A stretch of DNA of 64,000 nucleotides from Anarhynchus alexandrinus (Eukaryota > Chordata > Aves > Charadriiformes > Charadriidae): assembly GCA_008711295.1 (NCBI GenBank), contig VUYV01000601.1, positions 18,752-82,751 on the forward strand. The letters run 5' to 3'. Of the stretch, positions 42,301-54,300 are shown in pieces (position 1 is the stretch's first letter; each line of letters opens with the position of its first letter). The position numbers and the translations under genes were made by a program. The notes under the pieces were generated by a model. It worked only from the letters and a program-made list of their open reading frames with translations. It was not told the origin of the DNA and did no database searches.

Positions 42301-45300
42301 GTAAAATTGAAGTCTGCCCGAGCACCCATCAAAGTCTTTTGCTACTTTGGTGGGTTTTCTAACCTTTAAATTATTCCTGTGGCTTTTTTTCCCAAAAGAA
42401 TATTTATCCAATAGTCATTCAAGCTTCTTGAAATGTGGATTTCAGGACTGGATGCAGTAATGGTTTCACTACCGTTTTCATATACTTCAGTAACACTACT
42501 CTGGCATTCAAGGATTACATTAGCCCTTTTGGGCTCCAAATTACTTTGTTAGCTCATGCTCTGTTGGACACGGCCACCAAAATCCCCGTGACCTCTTCTG
42601 TGCCATGGTTCTTTCTTATCAACCCAGTTCCTGTAAATGTGACTTCTCTTCTTGATTTCTGCAGATTCACCTTGAAACTGGCTGTGGTGAACTGCATAAT
42701 CAATCAAAATCCTGACTGCTACATATAAGACTTCTTCCTCCTCATTTACTACTCCACATTATCATGCGTCCCCCCAAAACTGATAAACAACTCATGTTCT
42801 TCTGAATCTGCAACAGAGACAGTAGAGAGAGCTAAAAAGATGTTTGTGAAAAAGAATCACATTAAAGGACAATTTCCCACCTCCATTTTGACACATCTGC
42901 TGAGCAACTTTCACCCCTTCAATTTGTACAGCACTTATTTTGCACAGTGTTAATTTTTAAATGCCGCATGATTTTAGACCGTGTCAGGTCAAGAGTTTCC
43001 CAGCACAATGGTTACTTTATTTTTTTAAAGAACAGTAAAGAAGAAAAGCAGACCCTGTGCCAGCCAGGAGAACCCTGCCAATATATATGATAACTCACCT
43101 CTGACCTTACTGATTCGACCACATCATGACGCATATAGGCCTAGCAAAGTATAACTCTCGACCAGGAAATAAGCTAAAAATGTCAAAAAGGTCCCTGGAT
43201 TTATTGTGTAAGGAGAGAACAGAGAGACCAGCCACACTGCAAAGAATAACAGGCAAAATGCACTGTTTGAAAATAAAATATTTCTAAGTGAATGCTAATG
43301 AAACACAAGGTTGTGGCTTTGCCATAAACATGGAACCCTTCGGTTTTTCGGTAACTAAATGATTGAAAGTTCCTTCACTGGCCACATTAAACCTGTCCGG
43401 CATTTTGTAATATCATTTCCACCTGGCTTTGATGCTGCGATCCTGCTTGTTAATAAGAACACCCTTTTTGCTTGGTCAACTTTAAAAAAAAATATATTTA
43501 GCAACAAGCTATCTTCTGATCTGAGTGCTCACCCGGTGTTCAGCAAACCAGCTAGAATCACAGTAGGTTTTTTCTTTTTTTTACTGATAGCTGAGCACCC
43601 AGTTAGCAAACGGTGGGAATGAACTCACAGCACAGGAAAAGTGTTTTCAGAGAGCCCGGGGAGGCTAACGCGCTCTCTGGTCCATGCTTCAGCTACCTGC
43701 TCCCAGGTAGGGCACTGCCTCGCAAATATCTTGGAGACCTCCCTCAGCTCTATCTCCTCTAGAAATCCAACGCACTCCTAAAATAAACATCTTTTGTCTT
43801 TTTCCTACATTTCCCCCATGCCTCTCAGGTAAGAAAGGACTCCGTATCCCGTCAGCGATGGGGACATCACAGGTGGGTAGGTCTGACCTCCTCTGACTTA
43901 CAGTACATAGCCTGCGATCCTGCTTTCTAGGGCATGGGCTCCTTATTCCCCATTGGAGCACCACTGGTGGTGTTCTGCCAAAAACGAAGCACCGGCAGGT
44001 CTCAAATTAACTTCTCAGAAGCTGTAATTGTTAGAGAACGTCAACAAAAATATTCAGCAGCCTAAATCGTTATTAAGAGCTCTCAAAATAGAGGCCAGCT
44101 GTTCAGACTGCAGTAGGTCAACCGAAGTGTTTGGACGGGGGCAAAGAGGGAAAAGCAGGCTGTTAGCAACCAAAGGGACTAAAAAAAGCACCTGGCAGCA
44201 AACAAGGCATACCTGTTGTGAAGAAATAATACCCTCTAATTCATAATATTTGGAAGGTTATGTTGTCCTTCATTTATGTTTTCACACAGCGCTCCTACGG
44301 ATTAATGTCTGAGAATTATACTGTCTGAGCCCACTGAATAGCAAACCGAGGAACGGCCTTTCACACCAGGACTTTCTCTATAAAACCATCCAGCAGCACG
44401 TTATAACAAGCTTTGTGTACTCAGATAAGTAACGTGGTTAAAAAACCACACCTTGGACTCCCACACCTCCAGCCAGGGTCCTACCAGGCTCTTTGGCCAT
44501 CTGTGGGTGCACACCAAGGCAAAAAACCCAAGTGTCTTTGGGTGTGTGTCTCAGCAGCGCCCTTTCAGAAGCAAACCCCGCACGCATTTCAGCTCCCAAG
44601 GCTACTCCACACAGACGGTAATTAGGATGAGGCAGGAGCTGGGAATCTGCCAGCTTTACCCTCACACTAAAAGCCGCTCCGCTCTCACCTCTGTCACCAC
44701 CTTCATTCTTCTCTGTAGCCAAGCGCTGCACAGAGACACTTGGAAAGATAACGAGAGACCAGGGAGCGCAAAATTGGCCAATAAAGGAAACTGTTCTCAG
44801 CAATTCACCCTCACTGGCATTTACAAGAACCTGCTTAATCAATAGCATTAAAAAAAAAAAAAAAAGTGTTACAAACAACACAGAGTGGTGTCCAAGCACT
44901 TCTACAGTCCTTCTGATGTTATACGGGCTCCTTAGGGCCACGTAAGTGATCTGGGTAAAGAAACCACAGGCAGGGCTGCTTTTATTCCAGGAGTCGAATA
45001 ACTCAGCACCAGCCTTGAAAGCAACCCCTTTTTTCATTCCCAGACTGATGTGTGAGTCATGCTGCTAATTATCATTAATTACTACCGCAGCTTTAGGAGC
45101 ACCCGCAGGGTCCAAATGGGATCAGTCCCTCCTTGTGCTAACTACACAGACGCACGTAGCGCTTGTAAACCTTACTTAAAATTTCCATGCCCAACTTGCT
45201 GTGAAAGGCATCTAATACAGCAGAGATGAGGACAAAGGAGGGATAATATCATCTGCTCCTAACTCCATTTCACAGAGTGGAAGCACTCAGAGATCGTGTA

Positions 45301-48300
45301 ATTCTCAGATCCATACACAAAAAGACTGCAAACAGTGGACTTCTTCTCTGACAGCTCTATTTTTCATTCCTCTTTCACATTAACTAAGGGATAAGGAAAT
45401 TTTCAGCTTTTTTTTTTTTTCCTTCTGTTTTATTACAATACCACAATACCATAACTGAAATGCTTGCAAGCATTTCAGCAACTCGATTTTTTTCAAGGCT
45501 CCACAACACATACCATGCGTATTTCGGGCCTTGTTTGGCTGGGGTTTATTTCGTAACCAAATGGAAAAGCACCACTGTTTCTAATTTTACTGCTGTAATC
45601 TCTATAAAATTTAATATGAAGTGCCACTTCATGTCCAAATACAGAAGGAATGAATGACTATTACTTAATTACGAACTACGATAAAAGCAAGAAACAAAAA
45701 TTAAAATACTTCTTAATAATTTCTGAATTTGGGTATCTGCACCGTGTCCTTCGGGAAGTTATCAAAGAGAAAGATGCATCAAGTGAAAGATTTCAGTGGA
45801 GCAACGCTGAGTGAACAGCAGGAGACACCACCACCACCGCAGTACCAGTGATACACCTTATTAGGCAAGTTTTTTGGTTCGTTTGTGGTCCTTTCGTGTC
45901 TCCCATCAGCCCAGTGAGTGGTTTGCCTATCTCATCAGCCCTCTCTCCACCATCCACTCCTTCTCTAATTTATCGCCCCTGCCAGTGCAAAACTCTCACC
46001 TGCAACTTCAGAATATCTTTTTATCAAATAACTGTGGACTTTGAATTGTCAAAGCTGCACAATTTGAGCTGAACCATTCCTGTCGCAAACCAAATATTCA
46101 GGTGACCTCCAAAACTCAATCAACCCACTGCTTTCTCCTGTCTCTCACCACAACCTGTCGGTCATACAGGATTGGTGACACCTCAGGGACACAGCGATAC
46201 TTTCCCTGACTTCTAATTTGCCCGCGAAGGTTTATGCCACAGCACGTACCTTGGGAGCAATCTTAACGTGGAACAGGATGTTCTGGAAGTGGTACCCATC
46301 GTTCACCTGCAGAAGAACTGCATCATCCCGAGTGTCAGAGCCATCGTGAGCGTAACGCAGCAGTCCGTTGGCAAGGTCATCCAGCTGGAATATGTGGACG
46401 GCAGAAGCCGAGTTCCCAGGAGTTTTGATCAGCCGCCCGTGACGTGGAGGCTCTAAAACCATCAGCACAACGTCCTGAGGATTGTCGCTGTCTCTCACAC
46501 CAAGCAACAGTTCTGTTATAGTTCCAATTTTCCCTTTGTGGACAAGGAGGGCCTCATTTCTGAACACATATGGCGCCTGAAACACAAAAGCAGCCCTTAG
46601 GTGTCTGCTAAACCTTAGCAATTTGATCATGGTCACAGTCTGGAATGAAAAATGTGGGGTTAAGGAAATTAGCTCACTTCATCCCCGGAAACCTCCTATT
46701 TCTAAGCAGCAGAGAATCACTCTCCACACTTTTCCCCTCAGCAGGCAGATCTAAGAATATCTAGCAATTTAGACCGATTTAGTTACATTAAAATAAGATT
46801 CTCATACCACACCAAGCTTAGGAAAGGGAAAAAAACTTATGACATTTATATGGAAAGCAATTTAGTTATCATCTAGAGCCTGTATTCCCTTTGCTGTCTT
46901 CGTGGATAAAGAGACAAGGGACACAACTTTGCCTTATTACCAACCACGGAAATTCAAATGGAAACACAGACCCCAACTATTTTGGGAGATCTACGCGTTA
47001 CAGGCATGTCCGCAAGCACCTCAGATGCTGAAGATCTAGGCCTGTGAATAATCAGTGCAGGGTGGGTCGGGGATGGAGACGCACCACATTCTCCCTGTGT
47101 ATAACCTACAGCTTTGATAACTTAAGACATCTTTCAGAGTGCTGATGTTTGAGAATGAGACCCCAGACAACCTGTGTGCCCAGGTTGTCTGTTGCAGAGA
47201 GGGAAAAAAAAGGAAGCAAGGAAGAACACCAGGAGAGGGAGAATAACCTGCACAGGATACTAATAGTAGTGAGCCAAACTGAGAGGCAGAAGCTTGAATT
47301 AATGCTTTTAAGTAGAAACGAGTCCATCAACTAACACTGAAGGATGTGCTTTTGCTTGTCTGGAACTGATAAAGTCCACCTCAAAGACAGCAAAACTGGG
47401 TGCCATCAGCATTGTTATTTATTTATTTTCAAAGGCTCCACACAGCCCTATTCATCCTAGAATGAAGATCAGCTAGAGTCCACATTTCTGCTGGTTTAAA
47501 TTAGTTCCCTAGTTCGTCATCGTAACGAAAGTTTAAAGCCGCAGTCTCTATCGATCCCAATAAACATCATTTGGCATCAGTAATACCCTGCCTCGGGAGG
47601 GGGGTGATCCCGCAGAGACAAAGTCAAAGCCCTGGGAACATTCAGCAGAGAGCGAACTGCTGCCATCTCACCTGCGTACAACTTATCAGGGTTATTAAGC
47701 ATTGGCAGGCAAAATTCCTATTATTAAACCTCACTTATGTATTCTGCAGCAGTGACTGCAGCTCTTACTTAGGTGAATGTCCTACCGAGGTAAACAAGAG
47801 ATTAGACTAAGCAAAGATTTCAGCACCAGCCAGAATCAATAGACACACAACAGGATCAAAATCCAGAGTTTTGCTTACACTGAAGGACAAACTAGAACAC
47901 TTCTAATTCCCAGAAGTTACGGCATGACTAATATGGAATACAATGATTAAAAGCAACAAAGCGCAATTAAAAAAAAAATTGTAATTCCTACCCCTGAAGC
48001 TACCACATCTCTAGGACTCTGAACTGGAAAAAACCCAAGCAGTGCAAAGTCTCAAGATTGTCAGACAACCACAGAAATTATGCACCTCAGGAGGAGTTGT
48101 TTCCTATAAGGAACACTAGATATTCTAAATTGGGGACCCCCCCGCAGGCCCCCAGCATGGTATTGTAGCGAGCAAGTCAGCAGCTCACCGTGTTTTTGAG
48201 CTGCTGACTACACTCCTACTAGACTCAGCACGAAGCACAGAATAGCACCAGCACTTTCAGACACAAACCCATCCGCAACTGCAATGATTAAAAGAAATTC

Positions 48301-51300
48301 ATTTCTTAAATTACTCATTGTGAGGATGGGCGCTGAGTCAGGCTTGTAGGCAGGAAGGAGTCAGCACTAAAAGAGAAAGGATGATAGCCAGATTTCCAGT
48401 TACAGTTTTATCAAGCCATATAATGCCCCTCTGAGGATGGAAATGGGCCTTAAGAGCAGCAGACTCTCATTTGCACTTTAAAGTCTCTTTACATTGCTAG
48501 AATATGCCAAGTAGCCACAACAGCTTCCCTCCAAGCAAAGCTATCTGATCGAGCTTTCAACTAGACAGTTTGGCTACGGAAAAAGCTCAGCGCAAGCTGC
48601 AAAGCCTCCTTGGAAACCTGGACCCCGTTCAAGTGGGCCCACGGTGGACTCGCTGCCAGCATGACCAGCAGCAAGCGGGAAGCTGGGCCGGGCAGCTCCA
48701 GCGCATCCAGTGCCCTCGCAGCAGCATCAGAGGAACACCTGGAGCTTGAGTGGGAATCAACGCCTGTCCGGAGGGGTGTGACGATGTGACCTGCTGAGAG
48801 GCTGAGTTTGGCACACGCAGCCAGGCTGGGCTTGAACGACTCCTTTCTGTAATGCTGTCCCCTATCCCTTAACGTGTATCTTCACAGAATCACAGAATAG
48901 TCAGGGTTGGAAGGGACCTCTGGAGATCATCTAGTCCAACCCCCCTGCCAGAGCAGGGGCACCTACAGCAGTTGCACAGGACGGCGTCTAGGCGGGTTTT
49001 GAATGTCTCCAGAGTGGGAGACTCCACAACCTCTCTGGGCAGCCTGTGCCAGTGCTCCACTACCCTCAAGGTAAAGAAGTTCCTCCTCATGTTAAGATGG
49101 AACTTCCTGTGTTCAAGCTTGTGCCCATTACCCCTCATCCTATCAATGGGCACCACTGAAAAAAGACTGCTCCTATCCCCCTGGCATCCTCCCTTTAAGG
49201 ATTTGTAAGCGTTAATAAGATCCCCCCTCAATCTTCTTTTCTCTAGACTAAAGAGACCCAAGTCTCTAAGCCTTTCCTCATATGAGAGATGTTCTAATCC
49301 CCTAATCATCTTCATAGCCCTTTGCTGGACCCTCTCCAGCAGATCCCTGTCTTTCTTGAACTGGGGAGCCCAGAACTGGACGCAGTACTCCAGATGCGGC
49401 CTCACCAGGGCAGAGTAGAGGGGGAGGATGACCTCCCTATCTTCATACCTTGCCGTTTAGAGAGTCTGCCCTCAGAAAAGGAGTCACAGACCTACTGCCT
49501 GTACACCATCCCTTGGGTGAGGCCCCTCCACGATATCACGCTACAGTCTTTAAATAACAATAATATGAGAGACACGGACACTTGACGGTACTGTCAACTT
49601 GCCTAGAAGCGGTGAGCAGTTTAAGAGACACACTTTAAATAGCTCATGCTGATTTAATTCCCAACTGCCCTAGAACAGAGCATTTAAGTAAATGCTCTTG
49701 ACTGTCAAAGCATCCCTACCATAGGGATCAATCGTTGTTCAATTGCCCTGCAGTAAGAGACTGAGCTAGACCATCCGCGGAGCCAAAGAATATTCTAAAC
49801 AGTAGGGACTCCTTAGCCCTGGCTGATAATTGCTCTATGATTGCACAGCTACAATTCCCCACACAAGCAAAATTACACGGGCCAGCTTCTTCAGTCACTT
49901 ACCCCAAGTCCAGCTCTTCCATATGACTCTTGGCTGCCTCTCAACAAGTGAGAGTTGAGTCTAATTTGCCTGACCTAAACGCCAGCTCAAGTTCTGCCCA
50001 GCTCCTTTGTTAGCACTGCAAGAAACCAGGCTCCAAACGGTACAAAATTTGTGGTTGTTTCCAAGCTTGGTTACATTACCTGTGTTGAAAACGCTTGAAT
50101 GTTGACCACCTCAGGATGGGAGAAGAACTGTTGATCACTGCTGACCTTCAAGGTAAACTGTCCTTTCCTAAACAAGTCCCCAACAAGCCAAAATATAGGA
50201 TAATATAAATTAATAAAGTGCTCTTGCAGGATTCGATAATGATAACAATATTATATATTCAGTAAAAATGACTAGCTCAGTGACAGAAGCTGTAGCTCAA
50301 GTTTTTTCAATTATGTTTTTTATAGTATTTTTTCTGAAGATTCACAACAGTCACAACACGTAATAAAATACCTTTAACTATGTAATACTATACCCTCATT
50401 TCCCTTTAACTAATGTTACCCACGTAGGATGGCATCTCCAAGATAAAGCAGCGATTCTAAATGTCAGCTATTCGCTGCTAAAGAAAAATGTCACTTATCT
50501 GGCTTTGGAACAGCAGCTCTCACTTTTCAGCACTTTTGCTTCCTATTTACTTTTCAATAACGCCACGCAATAACCTTGAACATAAAGTAGCTGTGTTTCT
50601 CAAGACAAGATCCTGACATTTCTCTGTGACTACCAGGCAGACAAAAAAAAACAGAGCATGCTACAGAAACACATTCCTCAAGCCTAGTGAACATGAGCTA
50701 ACCCTTGGTATCAGAAGGATACCCTGAAAGTCTCACTGAGAACAACGGATCAAAGAACACCCTAATATACACAGGCAGAAATTTAGAACAATTCCACTGA
50801 TATCATTCTAGTCCCAAGGCTTTATGGTGATGTAAATCGAGTGTGCAATTTGGCAGGATGACTGGCTTATTGCCTGGCAGCGGAAAAAATCTGCTTCCTT
50901 GCGACATGCATGCAGCGTGAGCATTGCCAGCTACTAATCACTGCTAATTATCCCAGGACACTAACAGAGCTCATATTGCAGACAAAGGAGTAATGGCTGA
51001 ATGCAGATTATGCCGCAAAGCGTAGTGGTGACATCGTTTGAGCATCTTCCTGACAGTATCAAGAAATTGCTGTAAGAACCAGAGTAATATGCCAGTTTTA
51101 AATCTGCAGCAGAGTATCCTAAAGATGAGACAGAGTCCTGCACCCCCAAAGCACAACACGTTTGGTAGCTGGATCACAGTGACCTCTTATACCACAAACA
51201 GAGAAGTTCTGCACCATCATTTATACTATGGCACAGTGGTAATTTATTTAACAGCAGCGAGGAGTGTGCTTCACTCTCTTTCCAAGGAACAAGGAAATAC

Positions 51301-54300
51301 GTGTTCTCTACAGGAAGTTGAAAGGAGGTTGTAGCGAGGTGGGTGTCATCTCTCCTCACAAGTAACAAGCGATAGGACAAGAGGAAATGGCCTCAAGTTA
51401 TGCCAGGGGAGGTTTAGATTGGATATTAGGAAAAATTTCTTCACTGAAAGGGTTGTCAAGCATTGGAATGGGCTGCCCAGGGAAGTGCTTGAGTCACCAT
51501 CCCTGGAGGTATTTAAAAGACATGTAGACATGTTGAGGGACATGGTTTAGCGGTGGGCTTGGCAGCATTAGGTCAGTGGTTAGATCTGATGATCTTAAAG
51601 GTCTTTTCCAATCTAAACAATTCTATGATTTTTTTTTTAAGGCCAGAGCCAATTTTTTTTAAGGCCAGAGCTCTGAGAAAAGTTTCAACACAGTCACCTG
51701 GATTTCTCTTTGCTGTGCACAAAGCGGACTCTCTTCTCCTTCACGTCCCTGCAGCTGAAGTGGTCGCCTTTGCTCAGCGGCTCCTCTTTCCCGTTCACCA
51801 CCATCACTAGCCTGCCGTTGGAGGGAGCGCTGTCGATACGGAACAAGAGCTGTCCTGTGTCACCATCCAGATCACGCACACCCAGTAAGGAGAGGTCTAG
51901 GGGCTTTACCCCGCCAATTCCTACTGTGAGGGTACTGTTCACATGGAAGCTCGAGGGACGCTTGCTGACTAAAAAGAAAGGGAAAAATATTACTGAATGA
52001 ATTATGGCCATGGACTGTGTTAACATCTTCCCTGTCACTACCACCTTTGGGTTAACAGACCAGACCCTTATAATGCCCTGTTCGTTACTGACTTAGGTGG
52101 ATAATCACTATCTCAAGAAGAAATGCAATCCATCCCAACGCCCACTACGATTTTGAGAGGCTTGGGAAAGTCACTTCCCATCTTGAGTTCCACCTCACAA
52201 AACTCTAAGCCAACATACACTGGCCTGCCCTGCAGATGGACTAGTAAATATTCATGTAGAACAAAGAAAAGATAAGTAAGTACTACCGTTGATTTAGTAA
52301 GGGCTTCCCCCAAGATATTTTTTCATTTGTTTTACACTGATGATAAATGATGCTGTGATTGGAAAACCGTGCTGCTATACCNTGTGAGGGTACTGTTCAC
52401 ATGGAAGCTCGAGGGATGCTTGCTGGCTAAAAAGAAAGAAGGGAAAAATATTACTGAATGAATTATGGCCATGGGCTGTGTTAACATCTTCTCTGTCACT
52501 ACCACCTTTGGGTTAACAGACCAGACCCTTATAATGCCCTGCTTGTTACTGACTTAGGTGGACAACCACTATCTCAAGAAGAAATGCAATCCATCCCAAC
52601 ACCCACTATGATTTTAAGAGGCTTGGGAAAGTCACTTCCCATCTTGAGTTCCACCTCACAAAACTCAAAGCCAACATACACTGGCCTGCCCTGCAGATGG
52701 ACTAGTAAATCTTCATGTAGAACAAAGAAAAGCTAAGTAAGTACCACCGTTGATTTAGTAAGGGCTTCCCCCAAGATATTTTTTCATTTGTTTTACACTG
52801 ATGATAAATGATGCTGTGATTGGAAAACCGTGCTGCTATACCTAACTAGGTAACTTCACTTAGAAAACCATGTACATGCACATTTTCAGAAAAAAAAAAA
52901 GTTGGGGAAAAATAGCTGCCAACTTTTAACAGTCAACACAAAACTCCACAAAACTGAATTCCAAAAATTCCACTGAATGATCACTACTTCTGGCCATAAA
53001 ATCTGCTGCAAGTCTGCCAGCTCTGTTGCTTTATCATGAGAGACACTCACCTTCTTCACACTCCCTGGTCCACGTATTGCCATAGAAACCCTGGCCACAG
53101 GCAGAAACACAAATCTTATCCTTCAGAAACGTGGTGCTGTCACAGAGGTGGCACAGGCTGTCACTGTCACACTCCAGGCATCCAGGAGGACAAGCTGAAT
53201 CGGATGGAAAGCACAACCCCATTGAGACACTGCAAAAACAATGCAGCCACTGGTGCACAGGGCTGTCCCCCGGGGCCAGAACAGAAACACCACTGCTATT
53301 TGCGTCTTACCTACCTGACAAAAATAATCAAAAAGAAGGGGCAAAGAGTTGAGATAAAGGAGTTGTCAAGAAGTTCCTTCCTCATTTGACCACTGTTTCC
53401 CATTGACTACGGAGAACCCCAGATGATCTTCCAAATGGAAGTAACTATTACACCAATTTGAAAATACTCCAAACACACATTCAAGTACTACACAGCTTGT
53501 TAACCCACAAATACAACTGAAACCTTTCTACAAATGTGGTTTTAATACCTGTTTTTCTATATCCAGTGTGTACACACATACACACACACCAGCGCCATCT
53601 ACAATGAATCTCAGTCCTCCTGAATTAGGCACGTCTAAATGCAGATACAGCCTGTTATCTAATTCTCAGGTGACTGCATCGCCTCAACAGCAAGTTTAGC
53701 ACAGCATCCCAGCGCTTCCTCTTCACCTCAGCCTTGCAGAGAAAAAGCAGTTGTACAGAGAACACAGACCACAACCCTGGTCCCTCTCCACCACATCACG
53801 CTCACTTTGCTTACCTGAGCACTTTCGCTGTGCACCATCTGCATAATATCGCTTCCCACATTTGTGAACACAACGAGCGTCCAAGAGGAAAAACGGGGCT
53901 TCGCAAAGGCTGCACTCATCTGGTTGGCGACACTGAAGGCAGTGTTGATCACATCCTAAAAGCCATACATAAAGAGTTCAGTTCAATACTGCTTTCAGCT
54001 CCTTCCTGCCCCGTGCTCTAACACCCCGCAGGAACCACAGCTCTATTGCGTGTGCGTGCTGGAGGGCAGAGAGAGATCTGAAGCTAGAGTGTGCCTTCTG
54101 AATGCAAGACGTGCACAAATTGGAGGAGCACGTTGGCAGCAGTGATTAGAAGTAACGCTCAAGAAGAACTCACGCTGGCAAGTGTCTGATTCCTTGTAGA
54201 AAGCTGCAGGGCACTGCTCCACGCAAGCTCCTTCATGGAGAACGTAGCCCTCCATACACTGCAGGCAGTCGGTCCTCTGGGGACCTTTACAAGCGTTACA

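Larger units (their letters stand above)
46577..50079 (-). other. FRAS1 intron between exons 8 and 9
   Basis: 3.5 kb of intron with a CR1 element at 48883-49443 and two short perfect hairpins at 47164-47191 and 48175-48209. A G/C-richer patch lies at 48600-48840. I could not assign it to any repeat or gene. Confidence 0.75.
50168..51697 (-). other. FRAS1 intron between exons 7 and 8
   Basis: 1.5 kb of intron. Its right end carries a CR1 (51320-51630) and a 19-base direct repeat. Confidence 0.8.

Noticed and set aside
44438..45037. 199-codon minus-strand frame in the exon 9-10 intron
   Set aside because: Sense to FRAS1 but without CSPG motifs, and phases would not fit exons 9 and 10, which already join perfectly.
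53728..53952. 74-codon frame overlapping exon 5
   Set aside because: It is a shifted frame of the furin-like exon. The cysteine-spaced frame is the one that splices correctly.
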